From: Thoreauomyces humboldtii
Taxonomy: Eukaryota > Chytridiomycota > Chytridiomycetes > Spizellomycetales > Powellomycetaceae
DNA length: 64,000 nucleotides
NCBI GenBank assembly: GCA_027596035.1
Contig: JADGJA010000016.1
Span: 1 to 64,000, forward strand
Direction of reading: 5' to 3'
The notes below the pieces were generated by a model. The model had not been told where the DNA came from, searched no databases, and was given only the letters and a program-made list of their open reading frames with translations. Position 1 is the first letter of the stretch, and each line of letters begins with the position of its first letter. The position numbers and the translations under genes were made by a program. Below are positions 12,701 to 22,869 of the stretch, in pieces.

Positions 12701-13220
12701 CAATCGTATGCAAGCATGATTGGCGGGTGCTCGCAGATCTTGAACAAGCTCATATCAATGAGAGCGGGAATGTATGTGACCTTGACTCAGAAGCTTTTCA
12801 GACGCTTTTTCACTGATCACCCGCTCCAGGACCATCAACGGCTTTGCGCAAGTTCGCGCCGACTTTGTGCAACCTGTCCGACCCGCTCGGCAGAGGATGA
12901 TTGGCACCATCCTCCTGTATCTCTACCTCATATCGGGCGCCCTCATTCTCCGGTTTCCTCTGCCGCCTCTGTTACCAGACGCTCGAGCCGCTCGAGACGC
13001 CCTCGTAACCGCCATCCGTGCCCTGCCCGCCGTGCAACCCGCCTCGGTTGGCGCACAAAAGGACCCGGCTTACATCTATTATTACGCGTACGTCATGGCG
13101 ATGGACCATGTGGTTTCGGAACTGGAGGCGCTCGGAAGCGTCTGCATGGATTTATTTGGCGTGATGAGTTTGGGAGGCATGGACGACGCTTGGCGAGATC
13201 GATGGGGAAACGATGAGTAA
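9734..13220 (+). CDS. Aromatic-acid-exporter-like (FUSC / BRE4-type) membrane protein
   Basis: A large polytopic membrane protein cut by about nine introns. Its two halves each carry hydrophobic segments followed by soluble helical regions, the plan of the fungal ArAE/FUSC group that contains yeast Bre4 and fusaric-acid-resistance proteins. First-half membrane segments include SLQSLLLMSLLSGIIW, EAMICCLVGLALGYF and IAMVVLFLVTFLVAF. Second-half segments follow YRMHWALSTFVVVMTPSVGGTNAAGLWR, a stretch typical of the family. The C-terminus has a further membrane helix (GTILLYLYLISGALIL) and YYYAYVMAMDHVVSELE, as in DUF2421 proteins. Clear splice pairs are 10084-10145, 10376-10428, about 11836-11888 and about 12421-12480. 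Boundaries between 10607 and 10752 are not resolved. The likely role is export of organic or aromatic acids at the plasma membrane, by inference from the family. Confidence 0.8.
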
Positions 13221-13773
13221 GGCAGCATCCCATTAGGGAGGAGGCGACCGAACCCTCTCGATCACTACGTATTCCCTCCCTGCCATTTTCTCTCCCATCT
13301 GTCTGGTCGCCTGCGGCCGCGAACTCTTTGCCAAAAAAGCAAACCCCGCCAGAAGCCAGAAGCACTGGGATTCGCGCTGTCAGTTTTCGACCACGGAATC
13401 TCGACGCCGTCTCGACGTCACTCCGGACGTCACTCGACTTGTCCCACATTCATCGAGAGGCGGGATAGATGAAAGCTTCAAGCACGCACTATTAGGCAAC
13501 GACACTCGGTGGGGCGTGCTCTTCAAAGAGTAGTCGTAGCACAGTTTGTCTGAACCCCATTATCCTTTCCCCAAAATTGCGCTACGAAGAAGTGCGCCCG
13601 CGCCCGATATTTTACAATTGAGATGAGAGCAAGACTATTATGATTGCAAAATAAATCGTATGTACAAAAGGGATGCGTCACCGATACACCGAAAGCGCGG
13701 AGGGTGCGAGACGGCGAGTTGTGTAACGTGCTGAGATGGGTATGGTGGATGGCAGAGACGTCCAACTGGCCGT
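13221..13773. other. Intergenic region, convergent 3' ends
   Basis: This gap lies between two converging genes and should hold their 3' untranslated regions. I see no coding frame, RNA gene or repeat in it. Confidence 0.5.
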
Positions 13774-14010
13774 TCAGTACTTCAGGATGATGTAGAAAGC
13801 GTAGATCATTCCTGATAAAAAGAAGTTTAGTTCCAGGAAACGACAGGAAGGACAACGGGTGCGTCAAGACTCACCTGGGATCCATACGAGGATGGTCAGC
13901 AGGCAGCAGATCCAGAAGTGGGAGTCACATCCCTTCTCGAGGAATACGCCGAGAGGGGGCAGGATGACGGCGGCGATGAACTTGAAGATGTCGGAACAGG
14001 TGAGAGCCAT
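13774..14010 (-). CDS. PMP3: PMP3/RCI2 family plasma membrane proteolipid
   Basis: A 57-residue, two-helix proteolipid that in yeast affects plasma-membrane potential and salt tolerance. Two exons, 13875-14010 and 13774-13811, are joined over an intron with GTGAGT and ...TATCAG ends (phase 1). The spliced product has the family pattern: a first helix FIAAVILPPLGVFLEKG, the short Cys-containing turn, a second helix FWICCLLTILVWIPG and the terminal MIYAFYIILKY. Without the small second exon the reading frame would run on into unrelated sequence. Two CCCCT stress-element-like motifs lie in the upstream flank (about 14165-14235); their function is not shown. Confidence 0.95.
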
Positions 14011-14108
14011 TGTGCAAGTTGTTTGTGGTGAGTGGTGGTGGTGGAAAGGATCGAGTGTGGTTGGTTTTGCTGGTTCGTTACAGGGAGAGGGAAGCCAAGT
14101 TCGCCCTC

Positions 14109-14116
14109 CTTTTATA
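14109..14116 (-). promoter_or_regulatory. TATA box of the PMP3 gene
   Basis: TATAAAAG on the minus strand, about 100 nt upstream of the PMP3 start codon. The spacing would place transcription start near 14080 and give a 5' leader of about 70 nt. Confidence 0.6.
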
Positions 14117-14509
14117 CATCTGCAGGGAGAAAGACGGGGGGACGACGTCAGATGTCCTCTCTTTTCCCACGCTCCCCCTTTTCTACCCTTGACGTCACGC
14201 CCTAGCCTCCTCTCGAGTCTCGGCACCTCCCCCTGACGACCGGTACAGTAGTGCGGCCTCCGAAAAGTTTTGCCTCCTTTCAACCAATCCCAAGGCTCCC
14301 TCAGTGTCATGCATGACTCATGATCGCCCGCCAGGTGTCTCAATGAAGGAAGTGCGGCAGGTTGTGGCTGTACCGGACCATCGGTAACACAGAGCTCATC
14401 TTCGCATGGGAAAGGAAAGGGCGTCAGGGCACACACCACCACCGGGCATCGGCCAACGTCTTCCTCCCAGGGCCTGTATTAGGCTTGGTACCAGCGTCAA
14501 GCCGACGCG

Positions 14510-16107
14510 ATGCCCGAACTACCTGAGGTTGAACGCGCGCGGCGTCTCATACATGACACGTTCCTTGGAAAAACAGTGTGCGAAGTGACCTCGGTATCAT
14601 CTCTCTTCATCCTTTCGGTCGGCCATTGGTGCGAGCTTGTGAATGACATAGACCTTTGCCTGCTGCAGACGGTGGATGATATCGTGTTCAGCGATTGCAA
14701 AAACACGGACTTCGATGGACTGGTCGGGAGGAAGCTGGTCGATACCGGACGACGCGGGAAGGTATCGCTACGAACCCATAGCAACGAGACATGGCGAAAA
14801 CCACCCGAACAGTTTTTCAAACTCGAGCTGTTCAGGTGTTCTATCTCGTCTTCCCCGGCGGGAACAACCCGGTGCTGCATCTGGGCATGACCGGAAGCGT
14901 CAAGGTCGAGGGACACGTGGGATTGGAGTACAAGGATTTCAAGACGGCCGACGACAACTTCCCGCCAAAGTACTGGAAGTTTTGTCTGCGCTTCAAGGAA
15001 GGAGGCGCGTTCGCGTTCACGGATCCGCGGAGGCTGGCGAGGATACGACTGGTGGACGGAGATCCGCTGTTGCATCCGCCGATATGCGAACTGGGCTTCG
15101 ATCCGTACCTCGCTTTGCCCGACATCGAAACCTTCAGCGCGCTGGTTCTCCGGAGGAAATGTCCAATCAAGGCTCTCTTGCTGGACCAGTCATTCAGCGC
15201 CGGCGTGGGGAACTGGATCGCTGACGAGGTAGACCATGCGGCGCAAGGCGTATCGAGAGCGGGGTTTCTCCTGCTTACGGATGCTGCAGATTCTATATCA
15301 TTCGAGGATCCATCCATCGCAGAACGCAGCATCGCTGACAGCGGCGGAAGTTGGGGAACTCAGGAGCCAGATGTCCTTCGTCGTGAGGACGGCTGTGGGC
15401 GTGAATGCGGACAGTCACCAGTTTCCAAAGGACTGGCTGTTCCACTACAGGTGGGGTAAGGGTCGTACCAAGACGCGGGAGGCGGAGATGCCCGATGGAA
15501 GCGCCATCATCTTCGAGACGGTAGGAGGACGGACATCGGCGATCGTGCCGTCCGTGCAAGTTTTGCGCGGACAGGTGAAGGCTCCTAAGGTGAGCGAAAC
15601 TTCAGCTGTACAATTCGTCCTATGCTACGTTGGCTGACCTCGCTGAAGGCCAAAAAGAGGGCTGCCAAAGAGGTGTCATCGGAAGAAGAGGATCATGGGG
15701 AAGAAAAGCCACTTGCGAAGCGAAAGGCCAAAGTAGTCAAGCGTGAGACGAAAAGGAGGGTTGCCAAAGTGGAATCCGAGCAGGAGGAGGAGCACGAGGG
15801 TGAAGAAAATGCCCATGTGAAGCAGCAGAGCGCAAAGCTCAGCCAGCGCAAGGCCGGCAAAACGAGGGGTGCCAAAGTAGAGTCCGCATCCGAGGAGGGG
15901 GAAGATGAAGAGGAACCGCCCACGACAAAGCAAAGAGTCAAGGCAGCTAAGCGAGTGGCGGTCAAACTTGAAGGGGAATCTGATGACCGGCCCCTTGTGG
16001 CGAAAAAATCGCAGAAGAAGGCCGTCAAGGAGGCCGTCAAGGAGGAACATGTAAGGCCGTCTGCCATCGAGGGCACTCTGCTACGGCGGAGCGCCCGTTT
16101 AAAATGA
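14510..16107 (+). CDS. FPG1: Formamidopyrimidine-DNA glycosylase (Fpg/MutM type) with charged C-terminal tail
   Basis: A bifunctional DNA glycosylase/AP lyase that removes oxidised purines such as 8-oxoguanine. The start at 14510 gives MPELPEVE, whose Pro2 and Glu3 are the catalytic residues after Met removal. Exons 14510-14593, 14669-14761, 14836-15228, 15290-15589 and 15649-16107 keep one frame and give about 442 residues. Other hallmarks are PVLHLGMTGS, FTDPRRLARI and the helix-two-turn-helix segment GVGNWIADE joined by splicing to ILYHSRIHPSQ. As in the plant/fungal branch there is no Cys4 zinc finger: GGRTSAIVPSVQ stands in its place. The last 150 residues are repeats of Lys/Arg blocks and acidic Ser/Glu blocks (AKVESEQEEE, AKVESASEEG), likely a nuclear and DNA-contact tail. 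The donor of intron 1 is the least certain. Confidence 0.93.
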
Positions 16108-16825
16108 CGTTGCGGTGAGACAGAGGGATATAATGTGATAATGAATTCCAAAAGACATCAGAACATCGCGATTGAAGATGTGGGAAGCCTGAGAATAGAA
16201 GACTTCGTGGGTCCATATACTGTAGCCTTGATAAACTATTCCAGACGGGCTGGTCAGCGGCCAAGCCAGAGGATATCAGAGGCGGCCAGGTCAGAGGTGA
16301 GAAGCGTCCGTTGCCGACTCGCCCACGAGTCCTATTCGTTGATCAAACTCTCAAGTAAGCGACCTATGATTCGTTTCGACCTTTCTCTACGATACCCCAT
16401 GCCGGCGCGGAGTCTCATATAGCAGTAATCTCTCTAATTTCGCCCTTTCCTAGGTACATACGTATCCCGATCGTATCCCCCTGCGACCGGCTGATTCAAT
16501 GCAAAGCCTACATGCAAAGCCTACTGATTTTCGACAGGGCTCTGGATGTTACTACTCTGGGTATGCTCAAGTCTTGGGCAGACGAAGACGATTATGCATA
16601 TCGTGTGAAGAGTAGAAACGAATCTATTGGTCGACCGAGAGATAATATCCCTCGGAAATGAATCGTTATCCCACTCCTATCTAGTCCCATTTATGAGTTC
16701 GGATCGCCGGTGACCAAGCCGACAACCACCAAAATTACAGATGCGTGTGATGTTTTGTGTGTGTGTGTGTGTCAACCACCTCGGGTTTCATGCTGGAACC
16801 GAGGACATGGTTTCGGCCTGCCCAC
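16108..16825. other. Intergenic region, convergent 3' ends, GT microsatellite
   Basis: The 3' flanks of the Fpg gene and the RNase T2 gene meet here. A short GT run sits at about 16755-16772. No coding frame or RNA gene is supported. Confidence 0.5.
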
Positions 16826-17905
16826 TTAGAAGTTGATGGAGTCCGCGTCGCAAGAGTCGCTGTCGGACATGGGTGCGCCAGCCTGTCCACCGGTGGAAGT
16901 GGCGTACACGGCCGAGTAGACCTCGCTGAGGTAGCCGCCGGTGCAACGGAGAGCGACGTTGAGACCAGGGTAGGTGGCGGTGATGGCGCTGCGGATCTGG
17001 TCAGCTGTGTAGGAGCTTCCAGTTGTAATTCCGGCAGCGTCGAACGCTGCGCCCATCTCGAACTGGTTGCGAAGAGAAATGACCCTGAAGCAGATCGGAA
17101 CGTTAGAACTCGCACCTAATGACCTTGCGACCCGAAGTCTTGCAAAAGGATGAAGGTTGCTCACCAAGAGAAGTAGGTCTGCAGATCCTGGCCAGTCTAC
17201 AGATTACGGAGAGGAGAGAGGTCAGATCACGTATGCTCAAATAAGAAGTGCTTTGTGCATAAGTACCTGGAAGTTGCTGAAGCAGGATTGACTGGCAGGC
17301 GACCAGCAGCTGCCGTGCGTGTTCCACTCGTGTTCCCAGAACTTGGCGAAAGTAGTCAGGGTTGGAGGGGGAAAAAAAAACAGAAAAAAAATGGAGAATG
17401 TCCCTCTTGCGACCAACCTTTTCGTTGTCCCCGGTGTATGAGACCCAGATATCTATCATTTCTTGGTAGAGGTTCGCGTCAATGTTCTGAACCTGAGTGG
17501 CGATGTCAGTGTACTGGGTAGAATCATCTCCGCAGTTCTCCTTGTTGACGCCGGCACATGTGTCGGGCCTACAGTAGCAACAGGCAGGGTCATTGAAGAG
17601 TCTAGAGTAACTGTCTTCGTAAGCTTTTCTTACCATGCGCCGTGCAGGGTCCAAGTGGTGGGGACGGTATCGAGCTGGCAGCTCTTGGTGGCACAATAAC
17701 CGGTCAACCATTGCTGACTCAAAACAATGTGTCCATTCGTGGGCAGACAGCACGAGTTGGAAGTCGATGCGGCGTTGCTGCAAGCCACAGCTGTCACATC
17801 ACAAGTGCCGTCGGCGGCAGCGTCGCGGGGGTTGAAGGGCAAGGCTTTTGCGGAAACGGATGCCAGCATCAGGGAGCCCAGGAGGAATGCACTGCGAGCG
17901 AACAT
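16826..17905 (-). CDS. Secreted ribonuclease T2
   Basis: An RNase T2 endoribonuclease, cleaving single-stranded RNA through 2',3'-cyclic phosphates in the secretory pathway or outside the cell. The N-terminus is a signal peptide (MFARSAFLLGSLMLASVSA). Active-site segment CAS I, TWTLHGAWPDTC, is created by splicing at 17633/17569 (TG joined to G). CAS II is HEWNTHGSCW in the exon starting near 17341. Both catalytic histidines and the CAS II glutamate are present, and multiple Cys suggest the usual disulfides. Four introns or so interrupt the gene; those towards the C-terminus (about 17100-17200) are placed only roughly. The product is about 260 residues, on the compact side for the family. A TTTAAAAG TATA-like element lies about 70 nt upstream of the start (17974-17981). 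Confidence 0.93.
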
Positions 17906-18701
17906 GATGAGAACCGATGTGGAGAGAGAAGTTGGGGGATGTCGAGAGAGGGAACGAGGGTCCCTGCACGGCCCTTTTAAACCATCCATTTCAACAATCC
18001 CTTTGTCTTGCTCCTGGGCTTTTCGCAGTTCCCGCTCTCTTCCATGCACACACAAGTCCGTCACGACGCGAAGATTGAGGAACGTGCGTCTGATCGGCAG
18101 ACAGTAGGATTCTGTGTGTGTGACCCTGTACAGTATATCCCTGCATTCCCACGTTTTGTTTTTTAAACGGACCCCGATCCGAAGGTGCGCGCGCCACGAA
18201 GTCCCTTGTGTGACTGGACAGCGCACGAGTTGTAGCAAACCTATCCTTTCCTGCTTCGATTTTGTCGCCTTTTTCGTTCCAAAGGTTCCATACTTTTCTC
18301 TGAGCGAAAGAGGATGTGGTCGAAGGAGCGGAGTTTCCAGAGCCCGCGGCACCGGCCGCTATAGGCACATTTCGAAAGTTCGAATTACATGTAAGGAACA
18401 ATAGGTAGTACAGGTACAGACTACTGTACAGCGAGGGGCATGACCTGCAAAAGGACATCAGTGTACAGTATGTGTGTACACACAGGTGTTGCAAAGAAGC
18501 GTATCCTGTGCCTTCTCTGCTTAGCGACCCATTTCTGTTTGGGACGGTGTCTGACGACATCATCGGCAGTTATTTTTTTTACAGCAAGTCACCCGCTGGT
18601 GTCCTGGAGATTGTGTCCACGAGGGAAGGCAGATCAACGTTCTCCTGCCTTTCAGGCGCGGGAAGAATGCTGCCGCGGATGCGCCACGGAACCACTCTAC
18701 G
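17906..18701. other. Intergenic region between divergent genes
   Basis: Several 70-190 residue open frames overlap here on both strands, but none has a domain or a coding-like pattern. It should contain the promoters of the RNase T2 gene and of the zinc-finger gene. Confidence 0.45.
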
Positions 18702-19771
18702 ATGTCAGGCGACGAGGCAAACAAATCAGGGTCCAAAGGTGGCGGAAAGAAGAAAATGAACGACTGCGCCAGCCCTGTCCCGTCGTCAAAACCCTGCGGC
18801 TGACCATACAATCCTTCCTCGAACTTCGTGACGATCGATCCTACGGGGACTTCACCTCTTTACGACCACAGCCTTGACGCGGGTGGTGAGTGCTCAGAAA
18901 GCGCAACTGGAGTGATCTTCCTCTGGCTGCATCTTTCCTTGAAGCTGTGAATTCTGCGATCGCTACTTTAACCGAGGTCGGCCACGTGCGCTCGCATTGG
19001 TTGCGTTGACTGAAATTGCTTGCGTTGACAGATCAAGACTTGTACCAGCACGAGCGTGCTCGCCACTATATTCGCAGTCTCTGCGACGACGCCGTGTTCG
19101 ATAACGCCAGCGAGCACAATGACAGTTATCACTACCCGTGTAACGTCTGTAGCACGACATTCCGCTACCAGGGCGATCGCGACGTACATGAACGAGACGA
19201 GCATCCGAACTGCCAAACATGTGGTAAAGGGTTCAACAGTCCCAGAGACCTGACTCAACACTTGAACTCTGGCATCCACAACGCCCGTTCGAACCGCGCA
19301 CCAGCGACTCCCGCCCAGGGTTCCAGCTGGTGCCAATTCTGCGGTAGGGGATTCGGCACTCTGGGAGCCGTTGCCAATCACCTCGAGTCGGGGAACTGTC
19401 CGGACAAGCCCATCACGAGACGTCAGGTCAAGCAGTCTGTCCAGGGTCGAGAACAAGCTCTCGGGATCGCTGGTACGATCGTCGTTCCTCGAATCACCTA
19501 TGGCAACGAACCCCAGGTTCCCGACTGCGCAACGGCGGCGAGCTGGAACGGCTATGGATACGCTTGCTGCGTGTGTTTGCGTCAGTTCAATACGCTCAAC
19601 AATCTCAACCAGCACCTCATCACCCATGAGCCGCTGGACTATCGGTGCTTTCAGTGCCAGAGAACCTTTCGCGTTCTCTTGGCCCTGATCAAACACTGGG
19701 AGGGGTCACACTGCGGGCAGGTGGCCATGCGATCGGCAAGGAAGGTCTTCGGTGGGAGGTTGTTGACCTAG
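18702..19771 (+). CDS. C2H2 zinc-finger protein; first exon carries an in-frame TGA
   Basis: The second exon (19032-19771) encodes several C2H2-type fingers: YPCNVCSTTFRYQGDRDVHERDEH, PNCQTCGKGFNSPRDLTQHLNSGIH, SWCQFCGRGFGTLGAVANHLESGNC and YACCVCLRQFNTLNNLNQHLITH, then YRCFQCQRTFRVLLALIKHWEGSHC. The irregular spacing resembles fungal multi-finger proteins more than classic tandem DNA-binding arrays, so RNA or protein binding is also possible. The best upstream exon runs 18702-18885 and ends at a clean donor (GTGAGT). Its phase fits the acceptor at 19031, joining LDAG to DQDLYQHE. That exon holds one in-frame TGA at 18801. Either translation starts downstream, or the start lies in an unrecognised exon, or this copy is damaged. 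A degenerate duplicate follows at 20025. Confidence 0.65.
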
Positions 19772-20024
19772 TTCGCATCGTATACTTTCCTTCCGAATAT
19801 GCACATCATCACCGCTTCTCAAATCTGTTGCTTTCCCGACTGTGGTGACCCGCATCCTCCGAGTCCCGGGATGGGCATTACAGAACGGAATGACGAGGAG
19901 TATGGAGCTTTGTTTGGAAAAGATCGACACCCATCTCACTCCCGTCGAGAGCAAGCACCGGTACGCGGGAATCGGGCCAGCATGCGGCAACTTTGAGAAA
20001 CAAAGCCCGTGGTAAGAAGGATGC

Positions 20025-20565
20025 TTGCTTTTGGCCCTTCTCGCTTGCTTCGAGCGGCTATTATACATCTGCGGTTTCTGTGACGACGAGGTGTTTGAAG
20101 ACGCTTGCGACCGTTGCAACATAGCGTACTTTTACGAGGACCACCGCGACGCTCACGTGCATAAGACGCACTGCAGTGACGGCATTTCTCAAACAAGCGT
20201 GCACAACCATCTCGAACCAGGCAGATGTCCACAGAGGCATGTCACGAGTTTGTTCAACGTCGGGAGCGCGCTCTCGGCATTCCGCCCCAAACGTCGTCCC
20301 GAGCGCTCATCGATGGAGTCCAAAACCACGTCTACGTACCGAATCGCGCGAGCACTGCGAGCTGGAACGGGTTCGGATATGCCTGCTGTTTGTGCAACCG
20401 TCAGTACGACCAGCTCGATCACCTCAACCAGCACCTCATCACCCATGAGTCGCTGGACTACCGCTGCTTCCACGTTCAGGGTGATTTCGGGCTTGATTAA
20501 GCATTGGGAGGAGTCTCCTTGCAGGAAGGCGGCTATTCAGGATCCTTGGTGGACGCTTCCTGACT
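20025..20565 (+). pseudogene. Degenerate tandem copy of the upstream C2H2 zinc-finger gene
   Basis: The segment reads like the gene before it but across shifted frames. CGFCDDEVFEDA matches the SLCDDAVFDNA region. VQRRERALGI and ASWNGFGYACCLCNRQYDQLDHLNQHLITHESLDYRCF match VQGREQALGI and the ASWNGYGYACC finger, in a different frame. ISGLIKHWEESPC again matches the last finger after another frame change near 20480. The first frame change is near 20240. Some Cys/His ligands are lost, and no continuous reading frame or plausible splice set restores them. It is best read as a duplicate that has decayed; a functional gene with unusual splicing is less likely. Confidence 0.75.
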
Positions 20566-21242
20566 TGAGCCCTTGCAGAATTCAATTGCGATGCTCTTCC
20601 TTGTGGGATGGTTCGTAATTCATCCCCAGACTCACCCGAAAGCTGGACAGCGGAGCGAGAGGATGCTTGTCAGACGCTTGTCAGACGCTTGTTGCCGCAA
20701 GGCACGGAACCCCAGTGCCTCGTGAAAGGCGTCGACCATCTTGGCGAAAAAAGGAAAGATCAGTGATTCATACAACGCCTTTACCAGGGACGAGGGTAAA
20801 CGAGGTCCGAAGTGGTTTTTGCCTCATATCCGATTGGGCAAGGTAGCGGTTCGCCGGTTCCTGCCGCTCTCGCGTCGCACGAGGGCGATTCCTCGTTCCG
20901 CTATCGAAAAGAATGATTTTTTTGTCGACTGCGTGGCTTTTTCATTTCCAGCACGCAGAAAGCACAAGGACAGGCTATTTTGCCCCTTTAGCAGACCACC
21001 ACGGCGACGCTTGACTGGCAGCCAGGAGAAAAGGCAGAGCCTCATCGTCAGACCATCGTCTTGCACGGCTTGTTCTACGAAGCACAGGTCTTCTCTTCCG
21101 TTCAGAAAGCCTTCCGGCGACGGTGGGCTTGAAGGGGGGTTATAATCGCCTTCTCAATCATGGTCCCCCCCGGTGATTTTGCTAGTATACCTCTCCCCCT
21201 AATTTCTTAATCTTTGCGGACGCTGGCGCCCGACATACTACC
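20566..21242. other. Promoter region of the secreted transglutaminase
   Basis: No gene is supported between the zinc-finger pseudogene and the transglutaminase. An 11-nt unit (cttgtcagacg) is repeated at about 20667-20690. TATAAT at 21141-21146 lies about 100 nt before the start codon, and a pyrimidine-rich stretch follows at about 21190-21215, as expected for a strong fungal promoter. Confidence 0.5.
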
Positions 21243-22619
21243 ATGTTCGTCCGACTCATCACCGTAGCTTCTTTGGCTGTCCTCGCGGCCCCGGTTCTCG
21301 CCGAACCGTCTGGCTGCGGCTGGTGGGATCCCTTTTGTATTTTCCACCACGCTACGCCTACGCCTACGCCTACCCCTACTCCCGCTCATCCCGCCCAGCC
21401 CGCTCACCCTACACCGCCTGTTGCCACTCCCCTTCCTCACCCGTCCTCAGGTTCCGTTACCGGTCCTCCCGTCGTCGATTCCAACACTGACGGACATTTC
21501 GACACTGGCAGTGAGGTCCCTTCCCTCGCTCTTTTGGAATCACACTTTGGTGCCTTTGAGCGTGTCTTTGCCAACCTCCCGACCTCTGGAAAGGCGCCCA
21601 CGATCCCATGGGCATCCACCTACTGGCCGGCTTACGAGGACGGCGCCAACAACCGTTGGGCTGGTGCCAACACGCCTAGCCCCATCGAAAAATACGCTCA
21701 GGCTTACAAGTGGAACGCCGGCCAGCTCGCCGACCAGATTTCGTACGAACACGGTATCGACAGCGCAAAGGGCAAGTCTTGCTTCAGCAGCTGGAGCTGC
21801 GAGGACGGTGCGGAATGCGTCGCCCGTCGCGGCAGCGGTGGCCTGTTCGGAAAGAAGTACTGCGTGCAAACCTGGGAAGGCATCTGCGATGGCTGGACCG
21901 CAGCGGCCCTCACCATGCCTGAACCCCGGTGCCCCGTCACACAGAACGGAGTGACCTTCACCGTCGGTGACCTCAAGGGTCTGGCGTCATCTTTCATGTC
22001 GGCAGAACGCGGCAGCCACATCAACACCGTCTCTCTGTCGGCCCGCTGCAACAGCGACTCGACCAGCAAGGACAGGAACGGTTTCTACAGCGATCCTACC
22101 TGCCAGGACGCTTCGGCCGGCATCTTCCACATCTTCGTCAGCAACATGCTCGGTCGTCTCAACAAGCCTTTCGCCTTCGACCGCTACACGACCGCTCAGG
22201 TCTGGAACCAGCCCGTGTACGGCTACACCGTCAACTCGCAGAAGGACGTCTCCCGTTCCTCGGCGCAGAGGACCCTCGGATCCAACTTCCGTCTCGACTC
22301 CCGCGCCACTCGCTTCGTCTCGGTCTCCCTCGACCTGAACTGGGTCACCGAGGTCTCCTACTGGGACGAGATCAACCTCACCTTCAAGGACAACGCCAAT
22401 AAGCTCAAGGACGTCCTCTCCACCACCACCTACGACTACATCCTCTTCCTCACCGATGCCGGTGAGATCATCGGAGGCGAGTGGACCGGTTCCAGCAAGA
22501 ACCAGCAGCCCGATTTCTTCTGGGTCCCCGTCTCGGTCGACAAGACCGCCGTCGCCTACACCGCCCTCGCGTACACCGACATCGAGGAGCTCTGGACCAA
22601 GTCTGTCAACTGCCAGTAA
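21243..22619 (+). CDS. Secreted transglutaminase of the oomycete Pep-13 elicitor type
   Basis: An intronless gene for a 458-residue secreted protein. A signal peptide (MFVRLITVASLAVLAAPVLA) is followed by a short Cys/Trp-rich piece, a Thr-Pro/His-Pro repeat linker (residues about 37-65) and a globular domain from about residue 90. The domain carries WPAYEDGANNRW, GICDGWTAAALTMPEP with Cys215 as candidate nucleophile, and QVWNQPVYGY at about 319-328. The last is the core of the Pep-13 surface motif of the Phytophthora calcium-dependent transglutaminase family (TGase_elicitor), with the Trp and Pro positions intact. The family cross-links proteins through Gln-Lys bonds and is recognised by plants as an elicitor. 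The codons are strongly biased to C-ending forms, suggesting high expression. The family call rests on recalled motifs, not on an alignment. Confidence 0.82.
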   Translation: MFVRLITVASLAVLAAPVLAEPSGCGWWDPFCIFHHATPTPTPTPTPAHPAQPAHPTPPVATPLPHPSSGSVTGPPVVDSNTDGHFDTGSEVPSLALLESHFGAFERVFANLPTSGKAPTIPWASTYWPAYEDGANNRWAGANTPSPIEKYAQAYKWNAGQLADQISYEHGIDSAKGKSCFSSWSCEDGAECVARRGSGGLFGKKYCVQTWEGICDGWTAAALTMPEPRCPVTQNGVTFTVGDLKGLASSFMSAERGSHINTVSLSARCNSDSTSKDRNGFYSDPTCQDASAGIFHIFVSNMLGRLNKPFAFDRYTTAQVWNQPVYGYTVNSQKDVSRSSAQRTLGSNFRLDSRATRFVSVSLDLNWVTEVSYWDEINLTFKDNANKLKDVLSTTTYDYILFLTDAGEIIGGEWTGSSKNQQPDFFWVPVSVDKTAVAYTALAYTDIEELWTKSVNCQ

Positions 22620-22869
22620 ACTTAGATATAAAGCGAGAGAAAAATCTACCTGAGTCTGTATCGGCTTAGATAGTAACCTAGAACACTACCCCGTTTCAAA
22701 TCATCAGTACCCGCAATAGCATGGGTTTCCTTTTCGGACTTCCATATTCAGAGGTGATGAGGATAATTTTCTATGTATTCATGAAGGCGGTTGAGCCCTG
22801 ATCGTTCTACGTAAGGGATTTCTACAGCTACTGTACACAAGTAACCCAAGTGCGATCATACTGTATCTC

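Noticed and set aside
14762..14835. Alternative Fpg exon reading FFKLELF
   Set aside because: It puts the protein out of frame with the conserved PVLHLGMTGS. Splicing to 14836 instead gives RRGK-VFYLVF in frame.
18440..18877. 145-codon plus-strand frame before the zinc-finger gene
   Set aside because: It overlaps the phase-matched exon 18702-18885 in another frame and shows no domain.
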